Assembly: GCA_017646185.1 (NCBI GenBank)
Contig: JAGCNA010000228.1
Span: 1 to 5,059, forward strand
Length of the DNA stretch: 5,059 bases
Source: Clostridia bacterium
GTDB taxonomy: Bacteria; Bacillota; Clostridia; Oscillospirales; CAG-382
Direction of reading: 5' to 3'
In this document: in pieces, positions 1 to 5,059 of the stretch
Layout of the letters: each line of letters starts with the position of its first letter
How positions within the stretch are numbered: position 1 is the stretch's first letter
The notes under the pieces: generated by a model
Told to the model about the DNA's origin: nothing
Databases searched by the model: none
The model's input: the letters and a program-made list of their open reading frames with translations, nothing else
Made by a program: the position numbers and the translations under genes

Positions 1-30
1 GACTAAATACTTTAGTTTACCACACTTTAT

Positions 31-58
31 GTGCGGATGCGAAAATCCGCATCCGCAC
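31..58 (+). terminator. GC-rich hairpin, probable intrinsic terminator of an upstream gene
   Basis: The arms GTGCGGATGCG (31-41) and CGCATCCGCAC (48-58) are perfect 11-bp reverse complements around the 6-base loop AAAATC. The 3' side runs into a moderately T-rich stretch (59-70, TTTGCTTATATT), which fits a Rho-independent terminator read on the plus strand. The T-tract is interrupted by GC, so termination may be incomplete. The right arm contains a tandem ATCCGC (45-50, 51-56), allowing a shorter alternative 6-bp pairing of 33-38 with 45-50. The gene it would terminate lies outside the window. It could instead be a leader hairpin for the downstream operon, because the first plausible start codon is only 22 bases beyond it. 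Confidence 0.55.
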
Positions 59-80
59 TTTGCTTATATTAATTGATATT

Positions 81-1109
81 ATGACATACGCTTCAATAAC
101 ACAAAATATTTACAACGATAACAAAAAAACCTATAAAAAGGCTAAATCCCGTATATGCTGGGTAATATTTGCGGCGTGTTTTTGTCTTGCTCTGCTTAAT
201 TTTCTGGGGTATATCATAAGCGCACCCTTGAGCAAGATAATTCCCTACGTTGAAGAGGTTATGCCACTTACAACCTTTGATCTGCTGTTAAGCATGGGAA
301 TGTATATCTTTTGTCTTGTCTTCCCCTTTGCCATTGCAATGATTCCGTGCAAAACAAAGATAAGATCAATTTTCCCTATAAAAGCCCGTCTTACCAAAAA
401 CCCTATTGGATATACTCTGTTCGTTTTCGGTATATGCATACTGTTTAACCTTTTTATGAACTTGCTGTTTCCCTGGTACCGTGACGTTTTTGTTGCGGAG
501 CCGGAAATATACGAAAGCACCACCGATATTATTCTGTACTTTATAAGTGCAGCGGTTTTGCCTGCAATATTCGAAGAATTGGTGTTCAGAGGAATTTGCA
601 TATCCTGCCTGCGCCCCGTTGGTACGAAATTTGCAGTTATAGTTTCTGCCGCAATTTTCGGGCTTGCACACGTTGACCCGCTTCAGAGTATGTTCGCATT
701 TCTGTTCGGTCTCCTTATAGGCGGAGCATTCGTTGCCACCGGTTCTATTTGGCCCGGTGTACTCTTGCACTTCTTCAACAACTCCGTTTCCGTAATTTCC
801 GGTTACGGACACGATGCGGTTCTGTACTTTTACGGACTGCTTATTATGGGTGCGATGGCGTACTCCCTGGTATATCTTTACAAATTCTCAAAGCTGCCCG
901 GAAGATTTCCCATTCTGGTTAAAACCGAAAGAGAAAGTCTGCTTACGGGAAGCGGTTTTACACCGGTACGCGCTCTTTTTTCCAACGTATGGACGTATTT
1001 CTTTATTATCCTTTATTTCGCTGCGGTGATGATGCGCTTTTTCCCCGAAACATTATCGTACATCTTACTGGCTGTGTCTTCCCTATTCGGTGGTACTTCG
1101 GTTAAGTAA
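81..1109 (+). CDS. CPBP family intramembrane metalloprotease (Rce1/CAAX-protease-like)
   Basis: Polytopic membrane protein of 342 residues from the ATG at 81. All three CPBP motifs are intact: EELVFR (EExxxR, residues 165-170), FGLAH (FxxxH, 193-197) and HFFNN (HxxxN, 230-234). These supply the glutamate and histidines of the family's active site in the membrane. About eight hydrophobic segments are visible (roughly 25-47, 66-88, 110-130, 148-163, 183-197, 202-221, 246-268 and 303-321), preceded by a basic hydrophilic N-terminus, with a basic loop between the last two. Family members cleave prenylated CAAX proteins in eukaryotes; in bacteria they are linked to bacteriocin immunity or peptide processing, and no substrate can be read here. 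The start is uncertain: no Shine-Dalgarno precedes ATG 81, a TTG at 60 is in frame but abuts the hairpin, and the frame stays open to the left edge. The stop codon shares one base with an ATG of the tadA frame (TAATG), indicating coupling. Confidence 0.92.
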   Translation: MTYASITQNIYNDNKKTYKKAKSRICWVIFAACFCLALLNFLGYIISAPLSKIIPYVEEVMPLTTFDLLLSMGMYIFCLVFPFAIAMIPCKTKIRSIFPIKARLTKNPIGYTLFVFGICILFNLFMNLLFPWYRDVFVAEPEIYESTTDIILYFISAAVLPAIFEELVFRGICISCLRPVGTKFAVIVSAAIFGLAHVDPLQSMFAFLFGLLIGGAFVATGSIWPGVLLHFFNNSVSVISGYGHDAVLYFYGLLIMGAMAYSLVYLYKFSKLPGRFPILVKTERESLLTGSGFTPVRALFSNVWTYFFIILYFAAVMMRFFPETLSYILLAVSSLFGGTSVK

Positions 1110-1126
1110 TGGAAGGGAATTTACAG

Positions 1127-1600
1127 ATGAAAGAAAAGTTTATGCGCCGCGCTATGAATTACGCCCGCAAAGCTGCGGAAAAAGGCGAAGTGCCCGTTGG
1201 TGCTGTAATAGTAAAGGATGGGAAAATAATAGCTTCCGGCTATAATAAACGGGAAGAAAAGAAAAACGCCCTTATGCACGCAGAGATGATCGCCATTGAC
1301 CGAGCTTGCAAAAAGCTGGGCGCTTGGCGGCTTGAGGAATGCGAACTGTACGTAACCCTTGAGCCCTGCCCTATGTGCGCAGGCGCTGTGGCAAACGCCC
1401 GTATAAAAAAAGTATATTTCGGCGCTTACGATACAAAAATGGGCGCTATGAGCAGTGTTATTGATTTAAGCAAATATAATTTCAACCACCATTTCGAAGC
1501 AGAGGGCGGCATCCTTAAAGATGAATGTGCTTTCCTGCTTTCGGATTTTTTCAAAAAACTAAGAAATAAAAACGAAAGGCAATGCGCAAATGAACAATAA
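1127..1600 (+). CDS. tadA: tRNA-specific adenosine-34 deaminase TadA
   Basis: Cytoplasmic zinc enzyme that deaminates adenosine 34 of tRNA-Arg(ACG) to inosine, so that one tRNA reads CGU, CGC and CGA. Counting from the ATG at 1127 (157 aa), the cytidine-deaminase fold has the HAE motif at 51-53 (zinc-ligand His, proton-shuttle Glu) and PCPMC at 80-84 (two zinc-ligand Cys). The stretches KGEVPVGAV, GAWRLEECELYVTLEP and FNHHFE are typical of TadA rather than of free-nucleoside deaminases. Length is normal for the family. Two starts are possible. ATG 1109 overlaps the preceding stop codon and adds six residues. ATG 1127 has GGAAGGG at 1111-1117 about nine bases upstream and matches the usual N-terminus better, so I prefer it. 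The 3' end overlaps metG by 11 bases. Lysine is mostly AAA (15 of 19), unlike gap. Confidence 0.96.
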   Translation: MKEKFMRRAMNYARKAAEKGEVPVGAVIVKDGKIIASGYNKREEKKNALMHAEMIAIDRACKKLGAWRLEECELYVTLEPCPMCAGAVANARIKKVYFGAYDTKMGAMSSVIDLSKYNFNHHFEAEGGILKDECAFLLSDFFKKLRNKNERQCANEQ

Positions 1601-3557
1601 AGAAAAGTTTTATATCACAACCGCCATTGCATATACCTCAAAGCTTCCCCATATCGGCAATATTTACGAAATAATACTTACGGATGCCATTGCCAGATAT
1701 AAAAAGAAAAAGGGCTATGACGTATTCTTTCTGACCGGTACCGACGAACACGGACAGAAGATTCAATCCGAGGCAGAAGCAAGCGGTGTTACTCCTCAGG
1801 AGTACGTTGATAAGATCGCAGGCGGAATAAAGGACCTTTGGGATCTTTACCAGTGCGAATACGATAAATTCATACGTACCACCGATAAACAGCACGAAAA
1901 AGTAGTAAGCCATATCTACACCAAGCTTTATGAGCAGGGAGATATTTACAAGAGCGCATACGAAGGTCATTACTGCACCCCCTGCGAATCCTTCTGGACA
2001 GATTCCCAGCTTGTAGACGGAAAGTGCCCCGATTGCGGCAGAGAAGTTAAAAAAGCAAAGGAAGAGGCTTACTTCCTCCGTCTTTCCAAGTATGCTGACA
2101 AGCTGCTTGAATACTACGAATCCCATCCCGAGTTTATCACTCCCGTTTCCAGAAAGAACGAAATGGTAAACAACTTTCTCAAGCCGGGACTTCAGGACTT
2201 ATGCGTATCCAGAAGCAGTTTTACCTGGGGCGTTCCTTTGGAATTTGACCCCAAGCACGTTTCCTACGTTTGGATAGACGCGCTTTCCAACTATATAACC
2301 GCTATCGGCTATGATACAGAAAATCCCGATGAACTCTATAATAAGCTGTGGCCTGCAGACCTTCACGTTATCGGCAAGGATATAGTTCGTTTCCACACAA
2401 TTTACTGGCCCATAATCCTTATGGCGCTTAACGTTCCCCTGCCCAAGAAGGTTTTGGGACACCCCTGGCTTCTCTTCGGCGAAAACAAAATGTCCAAATC
2501 CCGCGGCAACGTGCTTTACGGCGATAAGCTGGCAGAGCAGTTCGGTGTTGATGCGGTAAGATATTATCTCCTTTCCGAAATGGGCTTTTATAACGACGGA
2601 AGCATTACCTACGAAAGCCTTATCGCACGTACCAATTCCGACCTTGCAAATATAATAGGAAACCTGGTAAGCCGTACTTCCGCAATGATCAAGCAGTATT
2701 TCGACGGTACCGTACCTGCACCCACTTCTGCTGTAGGCGAAGCTGACGAAACCCTTAAAAACGCCGTTTCCGCCGCAAAGGAAGCATTTATGGCGAAGAT
2801 GGATGAATATCTTGTGGCAGACGCATCCGAAGCAGTGCTTAACGGATTCAAAGCTTGTAACAAGTATATTGACGAGACCACTCCCTGGGTGCTTGCAAAG
2901 AGCGAAGAAAGCAGAGACAGACTTGCTACCGTAATGGCAAATCTGGTACAGAGCATTCGTATCTGCACCGCAATGCTTTATCCCTATATTCCCTCTACCG
3001 CAAAGCGTATTTCCGAAGTATTTGCTTATGCGGAAGATGCTTACGATTACGATAAGCTTGGCTTTGATTACAAGGTTGACGGCGTAACCGTAAACGCAGA
3101 CGGCGCAAAGCTTTTTGAGCGTATAGACGAAAAGAAGTTTATGGCGGCTATCGAAGCAGAGCAAAAGGAAAAAGAAAAAGAACGCAAAAAAGAAGAAAAG
3201 AAGGCCGAAAAAGCCGAAAAGAAGGCAGAAAAAGCAAAAGAGCTGATCGGTATTGATGATTTTGCAAAGGTAGAGCTTACCGTAGGCAAGATACTCACCT
3301 GCGAAAAGGTGGAAAAATCCGATAAATTGCTTAAGCTTACCGTTGATATCGGCGAAACACGTCAGGTGGTTTCCGGTATTGCGAAATGGTATGCACCCGA
3401 AGACCTTATCGGCAAGAAGATCATATTGGTTTCCAATCTCCGTCCCGCAGTTCTTCGCGGTGTAGAGAGCAACGGTATGATACTTGCGTCCGGTGAAGAT
3501 GAGGTAAAGGTTGTCTTTATTGACGACAGCGTTCCTGTGGGAAGCAAGGTAAGATAA
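1590..3557 (+). CDS. metG: Methionine--tRNA ligase (methionyl-tRNA synthetase) with C-terminal tRNA-binding domain
   Basis: Class I aminoacyl-tRNA synthetase of 655 residues that charges initiator and elongator tRNA-Met with methionine. The Rossmann catalytic domain carries the HIGH-type signature as PHIGN (20-24), the TGTDEHGQKI block (49-58), a zinc knuckle with Cys129, Cys132, Cys146 and Cys149, the WIDALSNY block (228-235) and KMSKS (300-304). A helical anticodon-binding domain follows (about 345-480), including the TPWVLAK block. A Lys/Glu-rich linker (about 522-551) leads to an EMAPII/Trbp111-like OB-fold domain (about 554-655), which in relatives dimerises and binds tRNA non-specifically. 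The protein looks complete. The start ATG overlaps the end of tadA by 11 bases, with AAGG at 1576-1579 ten bases upstream. No T-box leader is possible here because metG sits inside the operon, so it depends on upstream transcription or an unseen internal promoter. Confidence 0.98.
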   Translation: MNNKEKFYITTAIAYTSKLPHIGNIYEIILTDAIARYKKKKGYDVFFLTGTDEHGQKIQSEAEASGVTPQEYVDKIAGGIKDLWDLYQCEYDKFIRTTDKQHEKVVSHIYTKLYEQGDIYKSAYEGHYCTPCESFWTDSQLVDGKCPDCGREVKKAKEEAYFLRLSKYADKLLEYYESHPEFITPVSRKNEMVNNFLKPGLQDLCVSRSSFTWGVPLEFDPKHVSYVWIDALSNYITAIGYDTENPDELYNKLWPADLHVIGKDIVRFHTIYWPIILMALNVPLPKKVLGHPWLLFGENKMSKSRGNVLYGDKLAEQFGVDAVRYYLLSEMGFYNDGSITYESLIARTNSDLANIIGNLVSRTSAMIKQYFDGTVPAPTSAVGEADETLKNAVSAAKEAFMAKMDEYLVADASEAVLNGFKACNKYIDETTPWVLAKSEESRDRLATVMANLVQSIRICTAMLYPYIPSTAKRISEVFAYAEDAYDYDKLGFDYKVDGVTVNADGAKLFERIDEKKFMAAIEAEQKEKEKERKKEEKKAEKAEKKAEKAKELIGIDDFAKVELTVGKILTCEKVEKSDKLLKLTVDIGETRQVVSGIAKWYAPEDLIGKKIILVSNLRPAVLRGVESNGMILASGEDEVKVVFIDDSVPVGSKVR

Positions 3558-4318
3558 TGTTTGATTCCCACGCACACTACGATGATAAACAGTTTGACGA
3601 GGACAGGGATATACTTATCCCTTCCCTCTTTGAACAAGGAGTTAAAGGATTTTTAAACGCATCTTCCGACATAGCCTCTTCTTACGCTTCTCTCGCTTTG
3701 GCACACAAATACGAAAACGTATATGCCGCCGTGGGTATTCATCCCCACGAAGCGGCTGAAGTAAGCGAAGACTGGCTGAACGAGCTGGACAAGCTTTCGA
3801 GTGATAAAAAAGCTGTGGCTATCGGCGAGATCGGCTTGGATTACCACTACGATTTTTCTCCCCGCGACATACAAATGAAGGTGTTTGAAGCACAGATGGC
3901 GTTTGCGGAAAAGAAGAATATGCCGGTAGTGATCCATGACCGTGAAGCTCACGGAGATACTCTTGCGGTAATAGACAAATTTCCCAACGTAAAAGGCGTG
4001 CTTCACAGCTTTTCCGGCAGCTACGAAATGGCGGAATATCTGGTTCGCAAGGGCTGGTATATTTCCTTTTCCGGTTCGGTTACCTTTAAGACAGCGGAAA
4101 AGCTCCGTCACGCAGTGACTGCGGTTCCCATAGACCGCGTTATGTGTGAAACGGATGCGCCGTATCTTACGCCCGTACCCTTAAGGGGCAAGCGAAATGA
4201 CAGTGTTAAGATGCGCCATACCGTTGAAAAGCTTGCGGAAATATACTGTATTTCCTTTGAAGAGATGGCGGAAATCTGTTTAAACAACGCTTATTCCCTT
4301 TTCGGTATAGTAAAATAA
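3557..4318 (+). CDS. tatD: TatD family metal-dependent hydrolase (YabD-like DNase)
   Basis: Soluble TIM-barrel metallohydrolase of 253 residues, the normal length for TatD/YabD. Expected metal ligands are present in order: His5 and His7 in DSHAH, Glu91 in IGEIGLDYHYD, His127 in VIHDREAH, His150 in LHSFSGS and Asp200 in CETDAPYLTP. GIHPH (60-64) is another family signature. Characterised members are Mg-dependent 3'-5' exonucleases or DNases acting on DNA and sometimes RNA, and some have D-aminoacyl-tRNA deacylase activity; the substrate here is not shown by sequence. The ATG shares its first base with the metG stop codon (TAATG), and AAGG at 3546-3549 lies seven bases upstream inside metG, so the start is well supported. 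The metG-tatD order matches metS-yabD of Bacillus subtilis. This is the last gene before the AT-rich spacer. The symbol is used at family level. Confidence 0.95.
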   Translation: MFDSHAHYDDKQFDEDRDILIPSLFEQGVKGFLNASSDIASSYASLALAHKYENVYAAVGIHPHEAAEVSEDWLNELDKLSSDKKAVAIGEIGLDYHYDFSPRDIQMKVFEAQMAFAEKKNMPVVIHDREAHGDTLAVIDKFPNVKGVLHSFSGSYEMAEYLVRKGWYISFSGSVTFKTAEKLRHAVTAVPIDRVMCETDAPYLTPVPLRGKRNDSVKMRHTVEKLAEIYCISFEEMAEICLNNAYSLFGIVK

Positions 4319-4331
4319 CCCAAAAACCAAA

Positions 4332-4389
4332 GTGTTTTTATAAAAGTTTTATAAAAAACACAAAATTTACAAAAAACCCCTTGTTTTTT
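4332..4389 (+). terminator. AT-rich hairpin cluster, possible weak terminator of the tatD operon
   Basis: Several AT-rich inverted repeats lie just after the tatD stop. The longest pairs 4332-4345 (GTGTTTTTATAAAA) with 4347-4361 (TTTTATAAAAAACAC), nearly perfect apart from one extra A. A second pairs AAAAAAC (4371-4377) with GTTTTTT (4383-4389) around CCCTT, giving a stem whose 3' arm is itself a T-run, as in weak bidirectional terminators. A third, AAAAAC (4322-4327) with GTTTTT (4334-4339), competes with the first. None is GC-rich and the first has no T-tract on the plus strand, so termination efficiency is doubtful and some read-through into gap is possible. Confidence 0.35.
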
Positions 4390-4407
4390 CTCAATATATG
4401 GTATAAA
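4381..4407 (+). promoter_or_regulatory. Predicted extended -10 promoter driving gap
   Basis: A housekeeping-sigma (SigA-type) promoter is visible. TATAAA (4402-4407) matches the -10 consensus at five of six bases and is preceded by TG one base away (4399-4400), the extended -10 motif. TTGTTT (4381-4386) is a half-matching -35 at 15 bp. An overlapping TAAAAT (4404-4409) would give the more usual 17 bp. Transcription should begin near 4413-4416, leaving an untranslated leader of about 50 bases, very AT-rich with a TTAATTAA palindrome at 4427-4434. The -35 overlaps the 3' arm of the second hairpin of the spacer. No operator with a recognisable regulator match is seen. Confidence 0.65.
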
Positions 4408-4452
4408 ATAAATCGGTTTAAAAAATTAATTAACACTCATAAACATTTTTTT

Positions 4453-4458
4453 GGAGGA
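4453..4458 (+). promoter_or_regulatory. Strong Shine-Dalgarno of gap (GGAGGA)
   Basis: GGAGGA complements the 3' end of 16S rRNA and ends six bases before the ATG at 4465, in an otherwise unstructured A/T-rich context. It is the best ribosome binding site in the window, fixes the gap start, and suits a highly expressed glycolytic gene. Confidence 0.9.
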
Positions 4459-4464
4459 ATTAAA

Positions 4465-5059
4465 ATGGCAGTAAAAGTTGCAATCAATGGTTTCGGCCGT
4501 ATCGGTCGTCTCGCATTCAGACAGATGTTCGGCGCAAAGGGTTATCAGGTAGTTGCTATCAACGACCTTACCAGCCCCTCTATGCTCGCTCATCTTCTCA
4601 AGTATGACTCTGCACAGGGCAGATACAACCACGAAGTTTCCGCTAATGACGAAGAAGGCACCATCACCGTAGACGGTAAGACCATCAAGATCTACGCTGA
4701 AAAGGATGCTAACAACTGTCCTTGGAAGAAGCTCAAGGTTGACGTAGTTCTCGAATGCACCGGTTTCTACACCAGCAAGGCTAAGGCTTCCGCTCACATC
4801 AACGCAGGCGCTAAGAAGGTAGTTATCTCTGCTCCCGCAGGAAACGATCTTCCTACCATCGTTTTCAATGTTAACGAAAACACCCTTACCGCAGAAGACA
4901 ACGTAATCTCCGCTGCTTCCTGCACCACCAACTGCCTCGCTCCCATGGCTAAGGCTCTCAATGATTACGCTCCCATCCAGAGCGGTATCATGACCACCGT
5001 TCACGCTTACACCGGTGACCAGATGGTTCTCGACGGTCCTCACAGAAAGGGCGACTTCC
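4465..5059 (+). CDS. gap: Type I glyceraldehyde-3-phosphate dehydrogenase, N-terminal part (cut by window edge)
   Basis: Glycolytic enzyme oxidising glyceraldehyde 3-phosphate to 1,3-bisphosphoglycerate with NAD. The first 198 residues of an expected roughly 335 are visible; the frame is open and leaves the window on the right. The N-terminal Rossmann fold shows INGFGRIGR (7-15) and AINDL (31-35), the latter consistent with NAD preference. The active-site segment SAASCTTNCLAP (149-160) holds catalytic Cys153, and TTVHAYT (177-183) holds the partner His180. The gene has its own promoter and a strong Shine-Dalgarno, and is monocistronic as far as visible. Codon use is strongly biased: 14 of 15 lysines are AAG, and CTC, ACC and ATC are favoured. 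This is the pattern of a very highly expressed gene and differs clearly from the operon upstream. It is not a sign of transfer. Confidence 0.98.
   Translation, partial: MAVKVAINGFGRIGRLAFRQMFGAKGYQVVAINDLTSPSMLAHLLKYDSAQGRYNHEVSANDEEGTITVDGKTIKIYAEKDANNCPWKKLKVDVVLECTGFYTSKAKASAHINAGAKKVVISAPAGNDLPTIVFNVNENTLTAEDNVISAASCTTNCLAPMAKALNDYAPIQSGIMTTVHAYTGDQMVLDGPHRKGDF

Noticed and set aside
65..70. TATATT as a -10 box for the CPBP operon
   Set aside because: No -35 or TG extension lies at the right distance. It would start transcription almost at the ATG, and the region is AT-rich enough to produce such a match by chance.
1560..1600. T-box or other leader riboswitch controlling metG
   Set aside because: metG begins inside tadA, leaving no leader for a T-box. 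Only a Shine-Dalgarno-like AAGG is present.
3186..3192. AAAAAAG heptamer in metG as a possible -1 frameshift site
   Set aside because: The in-frame codons are AAA AAA GAA, so the heptamer is in the wrong phase for X-XXY-YYZ slippage, and the zero frame continues into a full conserved domain.
2199..3575. Long minus-strand open frame of 458 codons opposite metG
   Set aside because: It is the antisense shadow of an unmistakable metG. Its translation has a run of Phe/Leu that merely mirrors the Lys/Glu linker, shows no recognisable domain, and has no intergenic space for its own signals.
4426..5043. Minus-strand open frame of 205 codons opposite gap
   Set aside because: It is antisense to gap, which has its catalytic motifs, promoter and Shine-Dalgarno. 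The frame stays open because the biased gap codons avoid triplets that are stops on the other strand.
1..5059. Undescribed defence or mobile system
   Set aside because: All genes are recognisable families in a compact housekeeping layout. There are no spaced direct repeats, terminal inverted repeats, transposase or integrase motifs, tRNA attachment site or unexplained gene-free stretch. The CPBP gene alone does not make a system.

Overview
The window looks like ordinary chromosomal DNA from an anaerobic Firmicute of the class Clostridia, probably an uncultured gut-type lineage of the Oscillospirales/Eubacteriales kind. The reasons are the TSKLPHIGN-type methionyl-tRNA synthetase with a C-terminal EMAPII-like domain, a metG-tatD pair as in Bacillus subtilis (metS-yabD), a clostridial-looking GAPDH with the HAYTGDQ..LDGPHRKGD segment, purine-rich Shine-Dalgarno sites, and moderate GC content with very AT-rich intergenic DNA. 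This placement is inference from protein flavour; no rRNA gene is present to fix it.

Layout. Bases 1-80 hold a strong 11-bp hairpin (31-58), probably the terminator of a gene left of the window. From 81 to 4318 four plus-strand genes are packed with no usable space between them: a CPBP-family membrane metalloprotease (81-1109), tadA for the tRNA A34 deaminase (1127-1600, or from 1109), metG for methionyl-tRNA synthetase (1590-3557) and a TatD-family metal-dependent hydrolase (3557-4318). The junctions are a 1-base TAATG contact, an 11-base overlap and another 1-base TAATG overlap, so this is very likely one translationally coupled transcript. Bases 4319-4464 are an AT-rich spacer with weak hairpins, a good extended -10 promoter and a strong Shine-Dalgarno. 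These lead into gap (GAPDH, from 4465), which is cut by the right edge of the window.

How the genes fit together. tadA and metG both serve translation: one makes inosine at the tRNA wobble position, the other charges tRNA-Met. tatD commonly accompanies metG in Firmicutes, without a firmly known shared role. The CPBP protease at the head of the operon is the least expected member. gap is a separate, highly expressed glycolytic unit with its own promoter and markedly different codon choice.

I found no RNA gene, mobile element, CRISPR array, phage remnant or undescribed system. The findings below are modest points about context, start-site choice and regulation.
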